The translations under genes and the position numbers were made by a program. Below, one piece after another: positions 12,501 through 25,900 of a stretch of DNA of 64,000 nt. The notes below the pieces were generated by a model, which made no database searches, was not told the DNA's origin, and was given only the letters and a program-made list of their open reading frames with translations. This DNA is from Planococcus citri (Eukaryota > Arthropoda > Insecta > Hemiptera > Pseudococcidae): the NCBI RefSeq assembly GCF_950023065.1, contig NC_088677.1, positions 46,888,555 to 46,952,554 of the forward strand, written 5' to 3'. Within the stretch, counting starts at the first letter, position 1, and every line of letters starts with the position of its first letter.

Positions 12501-15500
12501 AATTTCATCAAGTGGAGTTTGAAAGTCGAAATTAAGTCTGCACTCCTCTATCAAGTCGGCTTCAGGTGGATTCAAGTGATTTTGGAGCCTCTAGCGACTT
12601 TTTGAAAATACCTGGAGCCTCCAGGAGATTTTTGAAATATAAATTTTTATAACACTCTATTGAATGGAGTGAGAAAGGTGGAATTCTGTTGCAATTTCAT
12701 GTTTTAAAAATCTGCTGGAGGCTTCAAGAATTTTCAAAAAGTCCCTGGAGGCTTCAAAATAACTTGAACCCACTATCAGCCAACTTAATGCCGTGCTGAA
12801 GTTGGAATTGAGCCTGAATTTCGAATTTCCCACTCTTAATTGATCAAATTTTATGAAAATTTCGAGCATTGAAAATGCTGGATGGCTCCAGTAATTTTCA
12901 AAAAGACGCTTGAGGCTCCAAAACGGCTTGAAATCCACCAGCACTCGACTTAATAGTGTGCTCAAATTAGTTTGCAGAATCAATTTCGGCTTTCCAACTA
13001 GCTGCATTTGTTGAAATGTTGAAAGAATTTCAAGTTTCATGTTTCAGTACCTATCTGAGTGTTTAAAAATTGGATGATTTTTTTGATGAAAATTTGAACA
13101 AAGTAGGTACCTGCACTACAGCGACATTTTCATTCTGAAGTTTGTATTTTAAAGTTTAATGAATTTGAAATTTGAAATTTTTCAATACCTATTGCCAATA
13201 TTTTGTCCAACTTTTATGAATTAAGAAAAAAATGTAACTAATTTCTAACATGTCAAAATTTTGAAAAAAACTACAACTTCTTGGTATTTCGAGATATTGA
13301 ACTCGTCTGTCTTTTGGAAACAAAAAAAATCATAAATTGTCAAAATTCTGTCAACCTTTTTAAAAGTTGAAAAAAAAGTTTGTACACACTACGTAAGAAA
13401 AACAACTGATATCCCCCAAAAAATTCTCCGAAAAAGAATCGTACACCCCGCCCTTATCAGAGGAAAGAATGTAAATATTTTAGTAATAAAATGTTGTGAT
13501 ATCATTTTGAAAACCGCCCCTTAAAGTTCAACCAAATTTTTAAGGTTTTTCCTCCGAAGTCAAGATTATAAGTTAATTCTGAAACACCTTCTTTTTAACA
13601 TAATTTTTAATCAAAATAAGCTTTCAATTATCAATATAAAACTATTAAGTGTGTAGGTTCAACAACAAAAATTAAAAAAAAAAAATAGGACAGACACAGA
13701 GTTCGAAGAAGCTTGGTAATCTAATCTGAATGTTCAACTGTGTCTAGCCCAATTTTTTTAGAAATTTTTTTGTTGTTGAACCCACACACTTGATAATTTT
13801 GTACTAATAATTGGTCTAAAAAAAATTTGGGCGGACACCGTTCAACGTTCAGGTTAGATTAACCAGCTTCTTCGAACTCTGTGTCCGCCCAAATTTTTTT
13901 TAGACCAATTATTAGTACAAAATTATCAAGTGTGTGGGTTCAACAACAAAAAAATTTCTAAAAAAATTGGGCTAGACACAGTTGAACATTCAGATTAGAT
14001 TACCAAGCTTCTTCGAACTCTGTGTCTGTCCTATTTTTTTTTTTTAATTTTTGTTGTTGAACCTACACACTTAATAGTTTTATATTGATAATTGAAAGCT
14101 TATTTTGATTAAAAATTATGTTAAAAAGAAGGTGTTTCAGAATTAACTTATAATCTTGACTTCGGAGGAAAAACCTTAAAAATTTGGTTGAACTTTAAGG
14201 GGCGGTTTTCAAAATGATATCACAACATTTTATTACTAAAATATTTACATTCTTTCCTCTGATAAGGGCGGGGTGTACGATTCTTTTTCGGAGAATTTTT
14301 TGGGGGATAGAATATTTTCAAGTTCATACATGAATTGGATGGGCTTATTTAGCGACGAATTTTTTAGCTCAAGCTTTTTATCACGTTATCTTTTATCGTA
14401 ATTCTGTGATTTTTCCAAATATAATCTTCGATAGATCTCTCTCCCTAGTCCCTTCCAAGCAAAGTCCATCGCATTGCTGCAAGTGCAAGATACCTTTACC
14501 TACCTCAATACACGCATTCTATATGGTGGGATATGTAATTCATAAAAACCACGTGCTTGTTACGTATAAACTAGTTATGAATGAAAAGAAAGACGTGTTC
14601 AAACCACACGCTATTTAGCGACCGGTTTTACGGTATACGAGTACATACATATTTTTACTAGGTACGTTAACTAATTATCTTTCTACTTTGTTATATCAGT
14701 CTGCAGAGTGCAGACGATGATAACAGTTGAATCATATCGAAGTATTCAACGACTTCCATTTGAATTTTTTTTTAAATAAAGATGTTCAATCGAAAGAATC
14801 TGCATTGGTGCTACGTACTTACCACAAATTGTCATTATAGATGTTTGCGTGATATACGGCCACAAGTCGAATTGTTTTCCAGTTCCGACATCTTTTTTCA
14901 ATCGTTTAACCAGATTGACGTTTTGTTCATTGAATATTTGCAAAAAATAGTGAAATAGGATGGTCGGGTTGAATGCAGGATTTATAACACGACGATTTCG
15001 TTTCCATTTTTCCACTGTTGAGAGTACGCCAAATCGAATGAGTTGATTTTTCAAAGTAACGGATAGCAAGCTTAAAATAGTACCTACCTGTACCTACCTA
15101 GGTAGCGTAGGTAAAATTAACTATAAATTTAATTATCTCTGTTTCCATTTCCAAGTTTAGAACTTTCGAAACATTTAGCAACAATAGAAGTGTCAATGGT
15201 TGTTAAATTATGACAATATTGGCGATTATTTTCAATTTTTCGCTTTTCAATTTCTTATTTTAGTTTAAAATTTAGAAAACATAATATCATAATGATGATT
15301 TTTACGATCGTATCCATCGATCTCATCACACAACGTCGCAAACATTTACCTCTATAGTCTCATTTATTTATTTATACCTACTCTTCCAACTGTTATGGAA
15401 ACGTGAATCTGCACTTGTTGGTTTTAAAAACATGAATGCATTTTAAGGTCGCGCATGAAATAAAGTTTGAACAAATAAAAGTAATGCATACCATCTCTCT

Positions 15501-18500
15501 TCCTTTCATTAAAAAAAAATATATGTCCTGCATGTTCAAATAAGGAAGCGAGATACGTCTTAAGCCAACAAGTTGGAAATGTGTAGGTACATACTTACCT
15601 ACAAATACATTTATCTACCTACTCAAGCGGAAAATTGTAAAAAAAATAAAATTGTTCAATTTACTTACGTTCAGAAGAAAATACTCCATCGCCCAACATG
15701 TCTACTACGAATTTGTAACTGCTATCTTTCTCCAAAGTCTTAAATGCTACCGTCTGTAATAAAAAAATATGTTGTAAATTCTCTGCATTCTATCCAACAA
15801 CATTTAATGATGGCATGTGAAAATTTCTCGAATTACCTGAAAGTCTTCTGGATTGGCAATGATTACGTATGGTTTGTTGACCAGCCATATTCTAAATGGG
15901 CTGCTATAGGTATTCATAAGTGTAATAGCTTTTTTTAAAACATCTGAAAAAAAAAATTGTAGATATTGTTACATTTTCAACAAATCAGTTCGACGAGTAG
16001 ATAGTGGAATTTTTCTGTATATTTTATATTCGTAAAATTGTTCAAATTGTAAAGCATGCGAATAATACACCCACTTTGGATTAAGAATTACGTGCATCTG
16101 TGTCGTGTGTACCTAAACCTATGTCTACTTTGAAAAGTGGAAACACGTGTTCGAGATATTAATAGACCAAAACAATGTCAACCGCTTTCGATCAATTTAA
16201 AAGCTCCGATTAAATTGCAAGTTCCCGACGTGTGAGTTTAAAAAACTCAATTTCAATGGCGATTCGCTTTATTATTAATTTTAAGAACTTTGAAGTGTAC
16301 AATGTGCTTACTAGTTGCTGATGGTCATGATGGTGTTATTATAAACACAATAGTTTCTGTAGGGAATTCCGCGCCAAGGTTTTTGTAATCGTAGTCTCTT
16401 CCATTTACTGTTTCAATTTTTTGATAAATTTTGAAGGATTTAATTTCTGTGGCAATTTTTTTCAACTAACAATAAAGGTATTTTGAAGATTTTAGAAAAT
16501 TATCTGAACTTGACTCTTGAATATTGATAGTTTTTTTTTGTATTAGACCTTCGGAGAATATGGAATACCCATCTTACTCATTTCGAATCCACCTTTTTGA
16601 AATATCAAAAAATTAAGACATTTTTCTGATGAGATTTTAAAAAAAAATATACGAGAAAATTTGTTTTTTTATAAATTCTTAGAAAACTAGGATTTTTTTT
16701 CAAAGTTTGCGTTAGGTACTTGAAAACAATTAGGTATTAGATGATTTTTCTTTTACTGAAGACAAACTGAAATCAATTGTAATATACTAATTTCGAAGAT
16801 TTTTTGACGTTAAAATGCTTGAAAATTGAAGAATATTTCAAGCATCATTCTAAACAAAAATAAATGTGAATACATAAGTAGGTATGAGTATATTAAAAAG
16901 AAATCAGTACACTTTACTGATGTTCCTGTACGTAAAAAATTCTTGCTTAAAAATTTATTACCTGGGATGAATTTATGTAGGCAGGTATAGGTAAGGTACT
17001 TACGTACTTGGTACCGTACAAATAATGATTTAAGCGACTCTTGGCCATAAAATATCATTCCGAGAAAAGTCCAGGATCTTTATTTTGCTAATTTTTAAAT
17101 AGTTGAGAAATGTACATATGTACCTTAATTGAAAATACCTAGATGGATTGCCGACAACGGAAACAGAATTTTAAGATGAAGCTATTTCGTCAGTACTTAG
17201 GTACCTAGGTATACTTTTTTATTTGTGTGGGTTTAGCCATAAAACATCTGAACCAGAAAATTGGTGAATGTGTATCTTCATAGTCTCTCATTGACGTCAT
17301 TATTTTCACTAACGAATCACAAGTTTGAAGTCGAAAGGAATTTTCCTAATTAATCGGAAAACTCGAATATTTTTTAAAAATTTCGAGTGTTTGAAAAATT
17401 CAAAAACTGAGGGTAGAAGGCGCAAAATCAACTGAAATTATTAACGAAGAGTGATTCCATGCCAACTCAACCAAAACAGTTCAACATATAATTTTTGACC
17501 TCGCACTCTTCTATGTACATATTTTGTACATAGTTTACACATTTAAAAAAAAAAAAGATGTAACCACTCATGAGCTGAGAAATATTAAACGTTCAATTTC
17601 GTTATTTTGAAAACTTCCCTAAGGAAAGCTTAGGAACATAATTCAAACTCGAAGCCATGGCTTAAAATTATTGTTTTTAAATTATTAGCAGTAAGTAGGT
17701 TGATAAGTAATTTTTTATTAGTTCGAAGTAACGTATTCTCAAAATGTGTAGTTTGAACGGAGAGGACACCCCCTCTAAATTAAACGACAAAATTGATTCT
17801 TTAAAATGTTGAAGTCGATCGGCCGTGTAACATATCGAGTAGGTACCTACTGTAGGTTATTTGTTTTTTAAGGTAGGTACCTGTACTGGTAACAAATATA
17901 CGTTCATTTTTTTGATCCAACTTCTTTCACGTGCCCCAACTCCTAAAATTTGAATTTTGCTCCGGAGGTACGCCTGGAGGGGAGAAATGGGCCCTCAAAG
18001 AGGAGGCATTTCCGAAAAGGTCGTGGTTTTTTCGCTCTGGCCTCTACCCAGCTTGTTTTGGGGAAAATTAACCCGTCCAATGTGAGAGTATATTTGAGAT
18101 TGTGCGTCAATGTACAATGTACATATGCTATTGCCGCCAAAATCCAAGATCACTTTCAAGATTCTGCCGAAAGATGGAAAATTTGCAAATCGCTTATTTT
18201 TTTGGATAAATTCGTGTTTTGAAAATTTTTTCTTCGCAAATATCTCGCATTGATTGTGCCAAAATATTGAAAGATATCCTTTCTGAAAATGGGGAAATAT
18301 TTTGGAAAGCAGTGGTACCAATTTGTTGGTCATTATTGCCAACTTCAAAAAATCGAAAAAATGGCCAACAAGCAGGGTCGTTGTGATCCGGATCATTTTC
18401 TGCAGTAGGAATCGTGATCCGTAATCCGGATCATTATACCACAACGATTCGTGATCTATGATCCGATTCAAAATTTTCCGCAGATCATTTTTTTCACCAG

Positions 18501-19533
18501 TAATGCTGCATTGCTGCATGTTTTTGCTTTGAAAATTCGATTTTATTAAAAATTAATGGAGTTGAACTCAATTTTTCGGATATTGACGTAGGTACAATTG
18601 ACGTAATGTCATTGGTTTTTCGCTAGGATGCTTAGTTTTTGATTTTTTGACAAAAAACTAAGTAAAACTTTTTGAAATTATTTGTTGAAAAATTTGCAAA
18701 TTGAGTTTCATAAAAGTCGATCACGGAGGTGAAAGGAAATGTGAAAATTTCATTTTTCAGTTTCTGCAAATTTGCAAGCTGATGAGGCTGACTTTTTCCC
18801 ACCCCTGTATAATGTGTTATTGCAATTTTTTGAAAATAGAATGGTAAAGAATTCCCTCTTTTTCCTATTCCTAATTTTATTGAGTTATTAAGGTTACAAA
18901 ACTCTTCTGAAAAAAATCGGTACTCCCAAACATGATTCTTTGAATAAAATGAATGTCATAAATTAAAAGAAAAGAAGTTTTTTAAACGTCGAATTCAACA
19001 AAAAAAATCAGTAATTAGATAATAAAATATAAAAATGTTGATTTGCCTTATTAGAAAACTTGAATAAAACATCAGTTGAAAATAGAGTTCAACAGCGATT
19101 ATAAAAATTAAAAATTCTCACAAAAACACGAGTTTAATTTTTAAAAAAACAACACAAAACAAACACCAAAATATTAAACAATGAACCACCGAACACGAAC
19201 GCTTTTTTAAAATAAAATAAAATGTAAGTATCGATCTTTGAAAAAAAATAAGTTCTTTACCTGGAGTAAGTGAAAAACGTATAATTCAAAACAAAACATA
19301 CCTTGCGGGGATCCTAAAAATTCATGAGCATTTCCAATCAAAGGATATCCTTTAGGTCCATCGTACTGCTCGATTATCTTCTCCAAACGACGGCGTTTAA
19401 TTTTATAATTAATGTAGTAATAAACCAAACTCAAAACCGCAGCGAAACAAAGAAAAGTGAAAATCTGTTTATCGTGACTAAACGATATCAAAACACTGTA
19501 GTATAAATGATCAACATTAAGAGATTTATCCAT
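6599..19533 (-). CDS. Cytochrome P450, CYP4 family, gene A (12 coding exons, 527 aa)
   Basis: Coding exons in transcript order: 19533-19302, 15943-15837, 15753-15669, 15014-14823, 9375-9306, 8816-8690, 8580-8514, 7843-7737, 7661-7593, 7278-7107, 7025-6846, 6774-6599. They total 1584 nt, an open frame of 527 codons plus stop, the usual size of an ER-anchored microsomal P450. Visible features: N-terminal membrane helix (~residues 24-42), hinge YDGPKGYPLIGNAHEFLG, CYP4 signature ETAMG (206-210), I-helix GGSETNAVT (from 329), K-helix ETLR (E387, R390), and heme loop PFSTGPRGCLG with thiolate Cys468. The I-helix differs from the common CYP4 EGHDTT by Asn at the second Thr. CYP4 enzymes are monooxygenases, often of fatty acids, hydrocarbons or xenobiotics; the substrate here cannot be read. 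Intron 4 (9376-14822) is swollen by repeats. Gene B is its tandem paralogue. Confidence 0.93.
10273..10299. repeat. C-rich tract (minus-strand G-run)
   Basis: Runs of 4, 4, 7 and 3 C separated by one or two bases, in otherwise AT-rich DNA. The minus strand could form a G-quadruplex in principle. It is followed by a low-complexity aacgaaa-type stretch to about 10370. Confidence 0.55.
11118..11190 (+). mobile_element. tRNA-like promoter segment, probable SINE head
   Basis: The sequence has an RNA polymerase III A-box-like TGGCTGCGTGCG (about 11127-11138) and a near-perfect B box GGTTCAAATCC (11171-11181) at tRNA-like spacing. It lacks a proper cloverleaf with a matching acceptor stem, so it is not a functional tRNA. 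It fits the 5' head of a tRNA-derived SINE; T-rich sequence follows. Confidence 0.5.
11560..12200. repeat. Degenerate inverted repeat
   Basis: Blocks around 11570-11830 (caaaacttcaaactcaaag, caacttcaaactaaatttc, ttattgaactaaaattt) recur in reverse complement around 11950-12190, with the turn near 11880. It looks like an old foldback element. Confidence 0.5.
12280..13040. repeat. Degenerate direct and inverted repeats of a ~190-bp unit
   Basis: The motif ttggagcctccagcgactttttgaaaat..cctccagcagatttttgaaac occurs as two or three direct copies in 12290-12640 and as inverted copies (aaaaatctgctggaggcttcaag, caaaaagtccctggaggctt) in 12700-13035. A minus-strand open frame of 127 codons across it is a by-product of the repeat. 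Confidence 0.6.
13410..14309. mobile_element. 900-bp near-perfect palindrome (foldback/MITE) with nested hairpins
   Basis: Arms 13410-13859 and 13860-14309 are reverse complements over almost their whole length; paired landmarks all sum to 27719. The outer ends are TATCCCCCAAAAAATTCTCC and its complement, consistent with a TA target duplication around TCCCCC.. ends. Inside, a ~63-bp core (gacac..gttcgaagaagctt..gtgtc) occurs three times: 13688-13750 (inverted), 13829-13890 (centre) and 13969-14031. Each is bounded by short complementary ends, so hairpins are nested in the big hairpin. No transposase is present. Confidence 0.85.
18128..18365 (+). repeat. Dispersed repeat, copy 1
   Basis: It matches 27045-27265 through blocks such as aaaatccaagaycactt, aaaatttgcaaatcg, gtgttttgaaaatttttt and ggtcattattgccaa. 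Both copies sit in introns of the P450 pair in the same orientation. Confidence 0.6.
18370..18490. repeat. GATC-rich repeat block
   Basis: About seven GATC sites in ~120 bases, with variants of gtgatccggatcat repeated. A longer but different GATC-rich block lies at 29030-29310. Confidence 0.6.
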
Positions 19534-22500
19534 CTTGGGATACAGGACGTAACTAAATTTCTTCCTTCCTAGTGTAACTAGCCGCGAAAAAATAAACCCG
19601 AACGCGAATCATCGCGTTGTTTTATACAAATTTTATTTTGCCGCACGTCTTGGGTGTTGGATCATTGTGAAGTATGACAATTGTTTTTTTTTCAAAACCA
19701 AACTGGTTTGCGACGTGTTTGATGTGCACTGTGCAGCCTTGCTGAAAAGTTCACGTGACGAAACATTTTGGAAAATATTTACCCAGGTATAAAAATCTAA
19801 AATTAGTACTAAATGCAAAAGGGTGTTTTATTCTTAAAAAAAAAAAAAAAAAAAAAAATGTTTCCGTACCATTTTTTTTTTTTTTTTTTTTAATAGAAGA
19901 CGATTTCGAAAATGAATTTCAGATCATGATTTCATGATTTGGTTGACTTTTTCCCAATAATTATTATGTCATGTCATATGTGTTTGTACTTTGTAGGTGG
20001 AGGTTCTGCCAATATTATTCAGTTGATTTTAATGTAAGTACGAGTATATATGTAGGTACCTTTTTTCAAAATATACTCTTTTTTGCTCAAGCCTAATGAT
20101 ATGTTGGTTATTTTATTAGGTGTTAATATAGGTATAAATGAGCAAATTCATTCATCTAACCTAACCAGCACAACTATTTAACAATTCAATGATTATAATT
20201 AGAATGTTTTTGAATCTATTTATTAATTAATGAAACATTTTACATTATATAACGCATCGCATACCTTTTTCATACTTACTTACCTATTCGTAAGATTTCC
20301 AAGAATTATAAAATTGGTGTGAAAGGGAAAACTCAATTGTGAATCACGATAAAGGCCCAAAATGAATATGCGACCGTCTAATATTCATGTCATTGACCGC
20401 ATCTCTACCTGAGTTCGAATTTTCTAAATCAAAAAAACGCAGGTAAGTTGAAGTACCTAATAGGTACCCAAGTGAATATCTGGGTTTTACTCGCCTGCTT
20501 ACCTTCTCTTCACATGATAATCATTATGTATCATAGGTATTAGGTACTTACAATTTTTGATGCAACAAGTGGTAGGTTAGGGACTCCATATACGAAGTCG
20601 AATTTATAAACATACCTGGTGATTTTCCTTATTTAAGCTAATCGCGAAGATATAATTAAAACAATGCAATTTTCTACTAGATACGTATTTCAACAGCCGT
20701 AAAAAATTGCTTTCAACGATAAAAATTTTAAATTCAACGTTCCAATCAACGTTGAAATAAGAATATCAGACAACAGGAGCCATTTCAATCGTTGGTTGAT
20801 ACCTAGTAAGAGTTTGGGGAGGGGGAGGAGCAGAATTGAGTACCTATTTTGTTCTTGCCAGTTATAGGCTATTACCCTTTCATATGTACATTTGCTCTTG
20901 AAATGTTGATTATTGATAAAGAAAATTGTTAAGAGTAAATTCAGTAAAAAAGTTGATAAAAATTATTACTTATAGTACCTACTTGATGAATGATTGAAAA
21001 ATTGATTTTTTTCCCCTCATAGGTAGGTCTAGGTACTAGGTAGCAGGTACCTAATCATTTTTTTTTTAAATTTCTGCAAATTATAATTTTTCAAGCGTTC
21101 CTCTCATCTAATGCGGTGGAATGAAGAAAAAGTCTCAATGATGCTCTAGGTGGGGATCATTGTTTGAAAATATTGATAGGTAGGTACCCATCTATCTATT
21201 GAAAAAAATTTCAGTCAGTTTTCTGAAATATATCTACCCATTTTTTTGATTGTATTTCATAATATTTTAGAATTTTTGAATTTATAAAGAAATTTATTTT
21301 CCAGTGTAGGTGGTTCAAAGGCTCATATCACATAGGTAGAAAAATTAAAATCTGATCAAATTGAGGTAGGAACCTGAAATTTAGTTTACGCCCTTTTCTT
21401 TGCCCCCTTCATTCAATTGTTGGTGGTTTTGACTGAAATTGAAAAGTGAAAATCAGCATCTGAAATTTGGCTTGGATGAAGGCCGAAAGGAGATACTTTT
21501 TGGATGCTCTTTTGATTTTTCTTCACCCAGTCCGAATTTTCATACCGATTGAGAAATGAGATCTCGACCTTTTTGAGATAAATTTAAATAAACACGGTTC
21601 CAATTTTTAAAATTATTGAAAAATTGATATCGCCCTTTCATAAGTTTAAATAAATGCTGATTTTTTTGCATCAACTGTGCAGATTACAGAACATTTTTGC
21701 TTATTCAAGTTAATCGAATTTAAAGATTTAGAAGCGACGTTGCCTGTCCGGTTACAGTAGAGGTAACCGGTAAAACATAATTGAATTTCAATGACCTTGA
21801 CGTACCTATATATTTTCTCTAGAGAAGATTATACGATGATCTGAGTGCGATTAAAATCACATTCTACGAACAGGAGCGCAATATTTTTGAAACCGTAAAT
21901 TCTATTTATCAAAGCACTGGTTTGAGATAGTTCAGTTTTTTCAGTGCCAATATATGTATAGGTACCCCCTTGGCCCTTCTTAATGTGTAAGATCGTGAGT
22001 AATTACTGTTTCTTTGAGAAAAAAATCGTAATTCTGGTGATGATCATCAACCATTATTACAACTGCGACTCTTTTTTTTTCTTCAAATTTTCAATTTTTA
22101 TTGTAATGTAGGTACTTAAGTAAGTTGTGATTCAAAACTACCTCTATCATTCTCCTCTGCTTAAGCTTATACCTGAACTGAGGAACGAGCGAGGGTATAA
22201 TGACTACGTACCTTTCGAATATGAACAATTAATGCAAACAGGCGTATAAGATTAGGTAGGTGAGTAGGTAGTAGGTACACATTTAAACTCGAACCGGGGA
22301 AATTCGCTCACCGTAGATTGATAAACGTTCGAAGAATTTGCGACAGGTACCTACCTATAGGTATTCATTGTCAAGGTAAAATTTGTCATCTCACGTTTCA
22401 AGCGAATACCAAAGATTTATTCGTAACTAACGAATTCGTTTGTTGAAAATTTGTTCGGATTGAGCGTCATCTCTCCCAATCCCATGTGTGATGATTCGTT

Positions 22501-22901
22501 GAATTGCTTTTCTTCTTAAGTAAAACTATAATAAAATGAAAAAATCAAAAATCAAAACAATTCGACGTTGTAAAAACGCGGGAAGGTATTTTTTTCACGA
22601 ATCATTGTCATATTGGTATTTGTGTACCTTAAACCTATACCAACCAACCGATGTGGTGTCATTGTGTACATACACTTTATGATCCGGTGTTTGATTTATC
22701 TCATACGTGCGTTCTTTTGAAAATCCGTTTAAGTCTTGGTGTAGGTAATGACGAAATTCTAATGCTCGTGACTCGTGTTATTTTCTCATATTTAGAAAGC
22801 AAACAATTTTCCAAACACAAGAACATATACTTACTTAGATGGTCTTTGAATTGAAACGAGAAGTTTGAAAGACGAAAATAAAATTTCTTGTTTTCTTGAA
22901 T
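19534..22901. other. Intergenic region between the two P450 genes
   Basis: This is the upstream side of gene A and downstream side of gene B. It shows poly-A/poly-T tracts near 19837-19892 and many AGGT/ACCT runs. No gene or clear promoter element was recognised. Confidence 0.65.
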
Positions 22902-25900
22902 TTATTCTTTTTTTCTAGAGTATAATTTTATTTTATAACCATCTACACTTCTCATCAATAAATCTATTTTTAATTTGATGTCTTCCATTTTCATATCAGT
23001 TGCTAAGCGATAATTGAGTAATATCTTGGAAAGCGTTACTTTCATCGATAGCATGGCGTATTTGGAACCTATAAAAAAATAAAGCATATTAAGGTTTTTG
23101 CTTTTGGAAATTTGGATTTTTGAAAAATACTTCGAATGTATTGTACTTGAATAATGTTTCTTAAAAATTCTTGTAATTCTTTAATACATTAGGTAAGTAA
23201 GTATAAACAATGATTTAGAAATCAGGTTTTTTTTTCTTTATCTGTTTCACAGATAGGTAATCAAATTTTATGATCGTTAGGAAATAATTTTCATTCATTT
23301 TGAATTTACGATCTTTGAATTTATTCGAATCTCAGTTGTTATTTAATGTCTAAATCCACATTTTCTGAAAAAAATTTCAACCGGGAAAGATCATCGTGAA
23401 ATCTGATTAACGTAGAAGTCAATATTTGGATACTTCATCTCGTGGAAAAAAAAACTAAAACCAATATAAGTAGGTAGATAAGAAGATATTAATTGCGCCA
23501 TTAATTACAATGTAAGTATCCATACCTTTGGTCACTGGGTTAAGGTAGCTGCAAGGTAGTCTAGACTGTGGTTTGTTTATTTTGAAAAGTTGTTGGCGAG
23601 TGTATCCAATAGTACAAAGGTTGTCCGGAAACAACTGAGACTGGTGCTCGCGTTTGAACACCCTTTGAGCTAGCAACTTCGTTAGTATCTCATTCGAAAG
23701 CTCATCAAATTCTCTACAAAATGGTATAATAAATTTTTTTCCCGTGTCGCGTGAAAAAAAATTACGGCGTTTCCCGCGCGACCAGTTAGTTGCCACCCTC
23801 CAACTTTTTTCAATCAGCTGTGATTCACGAACCACGTGGTCTATTGATAAAATTGAAAAACAGATCGATAGAGGATTATTTCCTCCATAACATACTAAAA
23901 TTACAAGGTTCTAGCTGCATTATTTAGGGAGCAACGGCGAAGCGCGTTCGGTGTAGTGATAAAAATTTGTCAGTTTTTTCAGTGTTTTTTTCAGTATTGT
24001 TAACGCTCGACCGCATACTGCTATTCTCATCTCAAATTTCTTGGGAAAGTTCAAAATAACCATTATGCCACATCCACAATATTCACTGGGTTCATCCCTG
24101 TGCGCTTATTTGTTGTTTCCGATGCTGAAACATTCCCTTTGAGGTAAACAGTGTAGTGAAGATGATCAAGTCGTCAGCGCATGCTAAAAGTTTTTCAAAA
24201 CGCTCAAACTGACAAATTTTCAAAATTTTTTTGATAAATGGATTACCAGATGAATGCTGTGTATCGATAATAACTGCAACTATTTGGAAAATCTATAAAT
24301 TATTCCAATAATAAACGTTTTTTGAACATTGTTTTTTTTTACTGATAAAAACTTGGAGGGTGGAACCCAACTGCTTGCGCGCGAAACGCCGTAATTTTTT
24401 TTCACGCGACACAGGAAAAAAATTTATTATACCATTTTATAGAGAATTTGATGAGCTTTCGAATGAGATACTAACGAAGTCGCTAGCTCAAAGCGTGTTC
24501 AAACGCGAGCACCAGTCTCAGTTGTTTCCGGACAACCTTTGGTATATTACACAACGAGGGCCGAAAAAGTGATTTTTGACGAGGGTGAGGTTTGTGACCC
24601 GAACGAAGTGAGGGGAACAACTCACACGAGTTCAAAATCACTTTTTCTCCGAGTTTAATGAAGTAATTTTTCCTGAACGAGGGTGGAAAGTACTTATTTT
24701 TACATCCGAGCGATTCTCGCGAGGTTGGAAAAGTAGTACTTTTCACCCCTAGATAGGAAAATAAGATTTTAAGTTTAAAATTTTTTTAACCGATCGAAAA
24801 AAAATGATGGCAACGAAAATTGTTCCAGTAAGTATAAAGTCAACGTAGAAAACTTCGGGACAGAATCCGTTGCTTATTTATGCAGAGCCGAAACATGAAA
24901 TTCTCTGCCTATCATTTTTCTTGAAGGGCACAAGGTTGAAATTACCAAAGTATCGCCTCTTTTAATTTAGCGTTAGGCAAACATACATGCATAATGCACA
25001 TGAAACATGAACTCGAAATAGTTTGCCTACATGGTTAGATAAGGTACTGATCAAAAGAGGTTAGGTATCTATCTACTTCCTAAATGGTAAAATGGCCAAA
25101 ATGGGACACCCTGTATAGAGTTCTATTCTCGCCTTGCAATGCTATAGATGTAAATGAAGTGGAAGAGAAGTTACCTATACACCCTCTTGGACCACCACTG
25201 AATGCCATAAAAGTATATTTGTGACGCTTATTAGCTTCTTCTGCAGAAAAATTATCAGGATTCCATATTAAAGGATTTTCGTAATTTTTTGCATCGCGAT
25301 GTACTTTAAGCGGTGGAATGATGATGTTCGTACCCCTTGGTACGATGAAGTCATTACCTGAATAAATGAACAATATGTATTTTCTATTAAAAAAATTTCG
25401 TCGAAAAATGATATTATTTTAATGCGAATGAAACGTACTCAATTTAATAGGATCTTTGGTTTTTCTCAGAAGTAAAGGTCCCACCGGAAATAATCTTAAT
25501 GTTTCTTTGATACACTGCTCCAAGTATGTCATTTCTTGAACATCTTTCAAATCAATAAATCTATTTTCGTTTCCTATAGTACTACTAATTTCTTCGTACA
25601 CTTTTTCCTGTAGAAAAAAACGAATAAAAACATTCGCAAAGACGCGAGTTAGTCCTTCCTATATTTTTGTTTGTTCAACTCATTAAAGATTTGGGTGCTA
25701 GGCCAGTGGAAAATTTTATATTTTGTATTTGCTTACTTGAACATGTGGATGCATAGACAACATTAATAATGTGTAGCAATTGGTCAAAGCGCTCGTTTCG
25801 CTGCCCTGAAATTGATATTAAATTTCCTTAATTAAATCTTTACAAGTTTGTATTCGTGATTTCAAATTATGTACTTTTCCAACGTTTCATCAGTTCCTTC

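Larger units (their letters stand above)
9376..14822. other. Repeat-filled large intron of P450 gene A
   Basis: No exon seen between coding exons 4 and 5. The intron carries a C-rich tract, a SINE-like head, two degenerate foldback repeats and a 900-bp palindrome, each listed separately. Confidence 0.75.
15944..19301. other. First large intron of P450 gene A
   Basis: No exon seen between coding exons 1 and 2. It holds a dispersed repeat copy (about 17940-18365) and a GATC-rich block (18370-18490), listed separately. Confidence 0.7.

Noticed and set aside
12657..13040. 127-codon minus-strand open frame
   Set aside because: Produced by the degenerate repeat units; low-complexity composition and no similarity.
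12280..14310. CRISPR-like array
   Set aside because: Repeats are inverted and degenerate, of unequal spacing, in an animal genome.
17995..18519. 174-codon minus-strand open frame
   Set aside because: It covers a dispersed repeat and a GATC-rich block; no domain, and the repeat has another copy at 27 kb.
23455..23835. 126-codon minus-strand frame and its 70-codon plus-strand twin at 24360
   Set aside because: They are the two arms of one inverted repeat read outward-in; not independent proteins.
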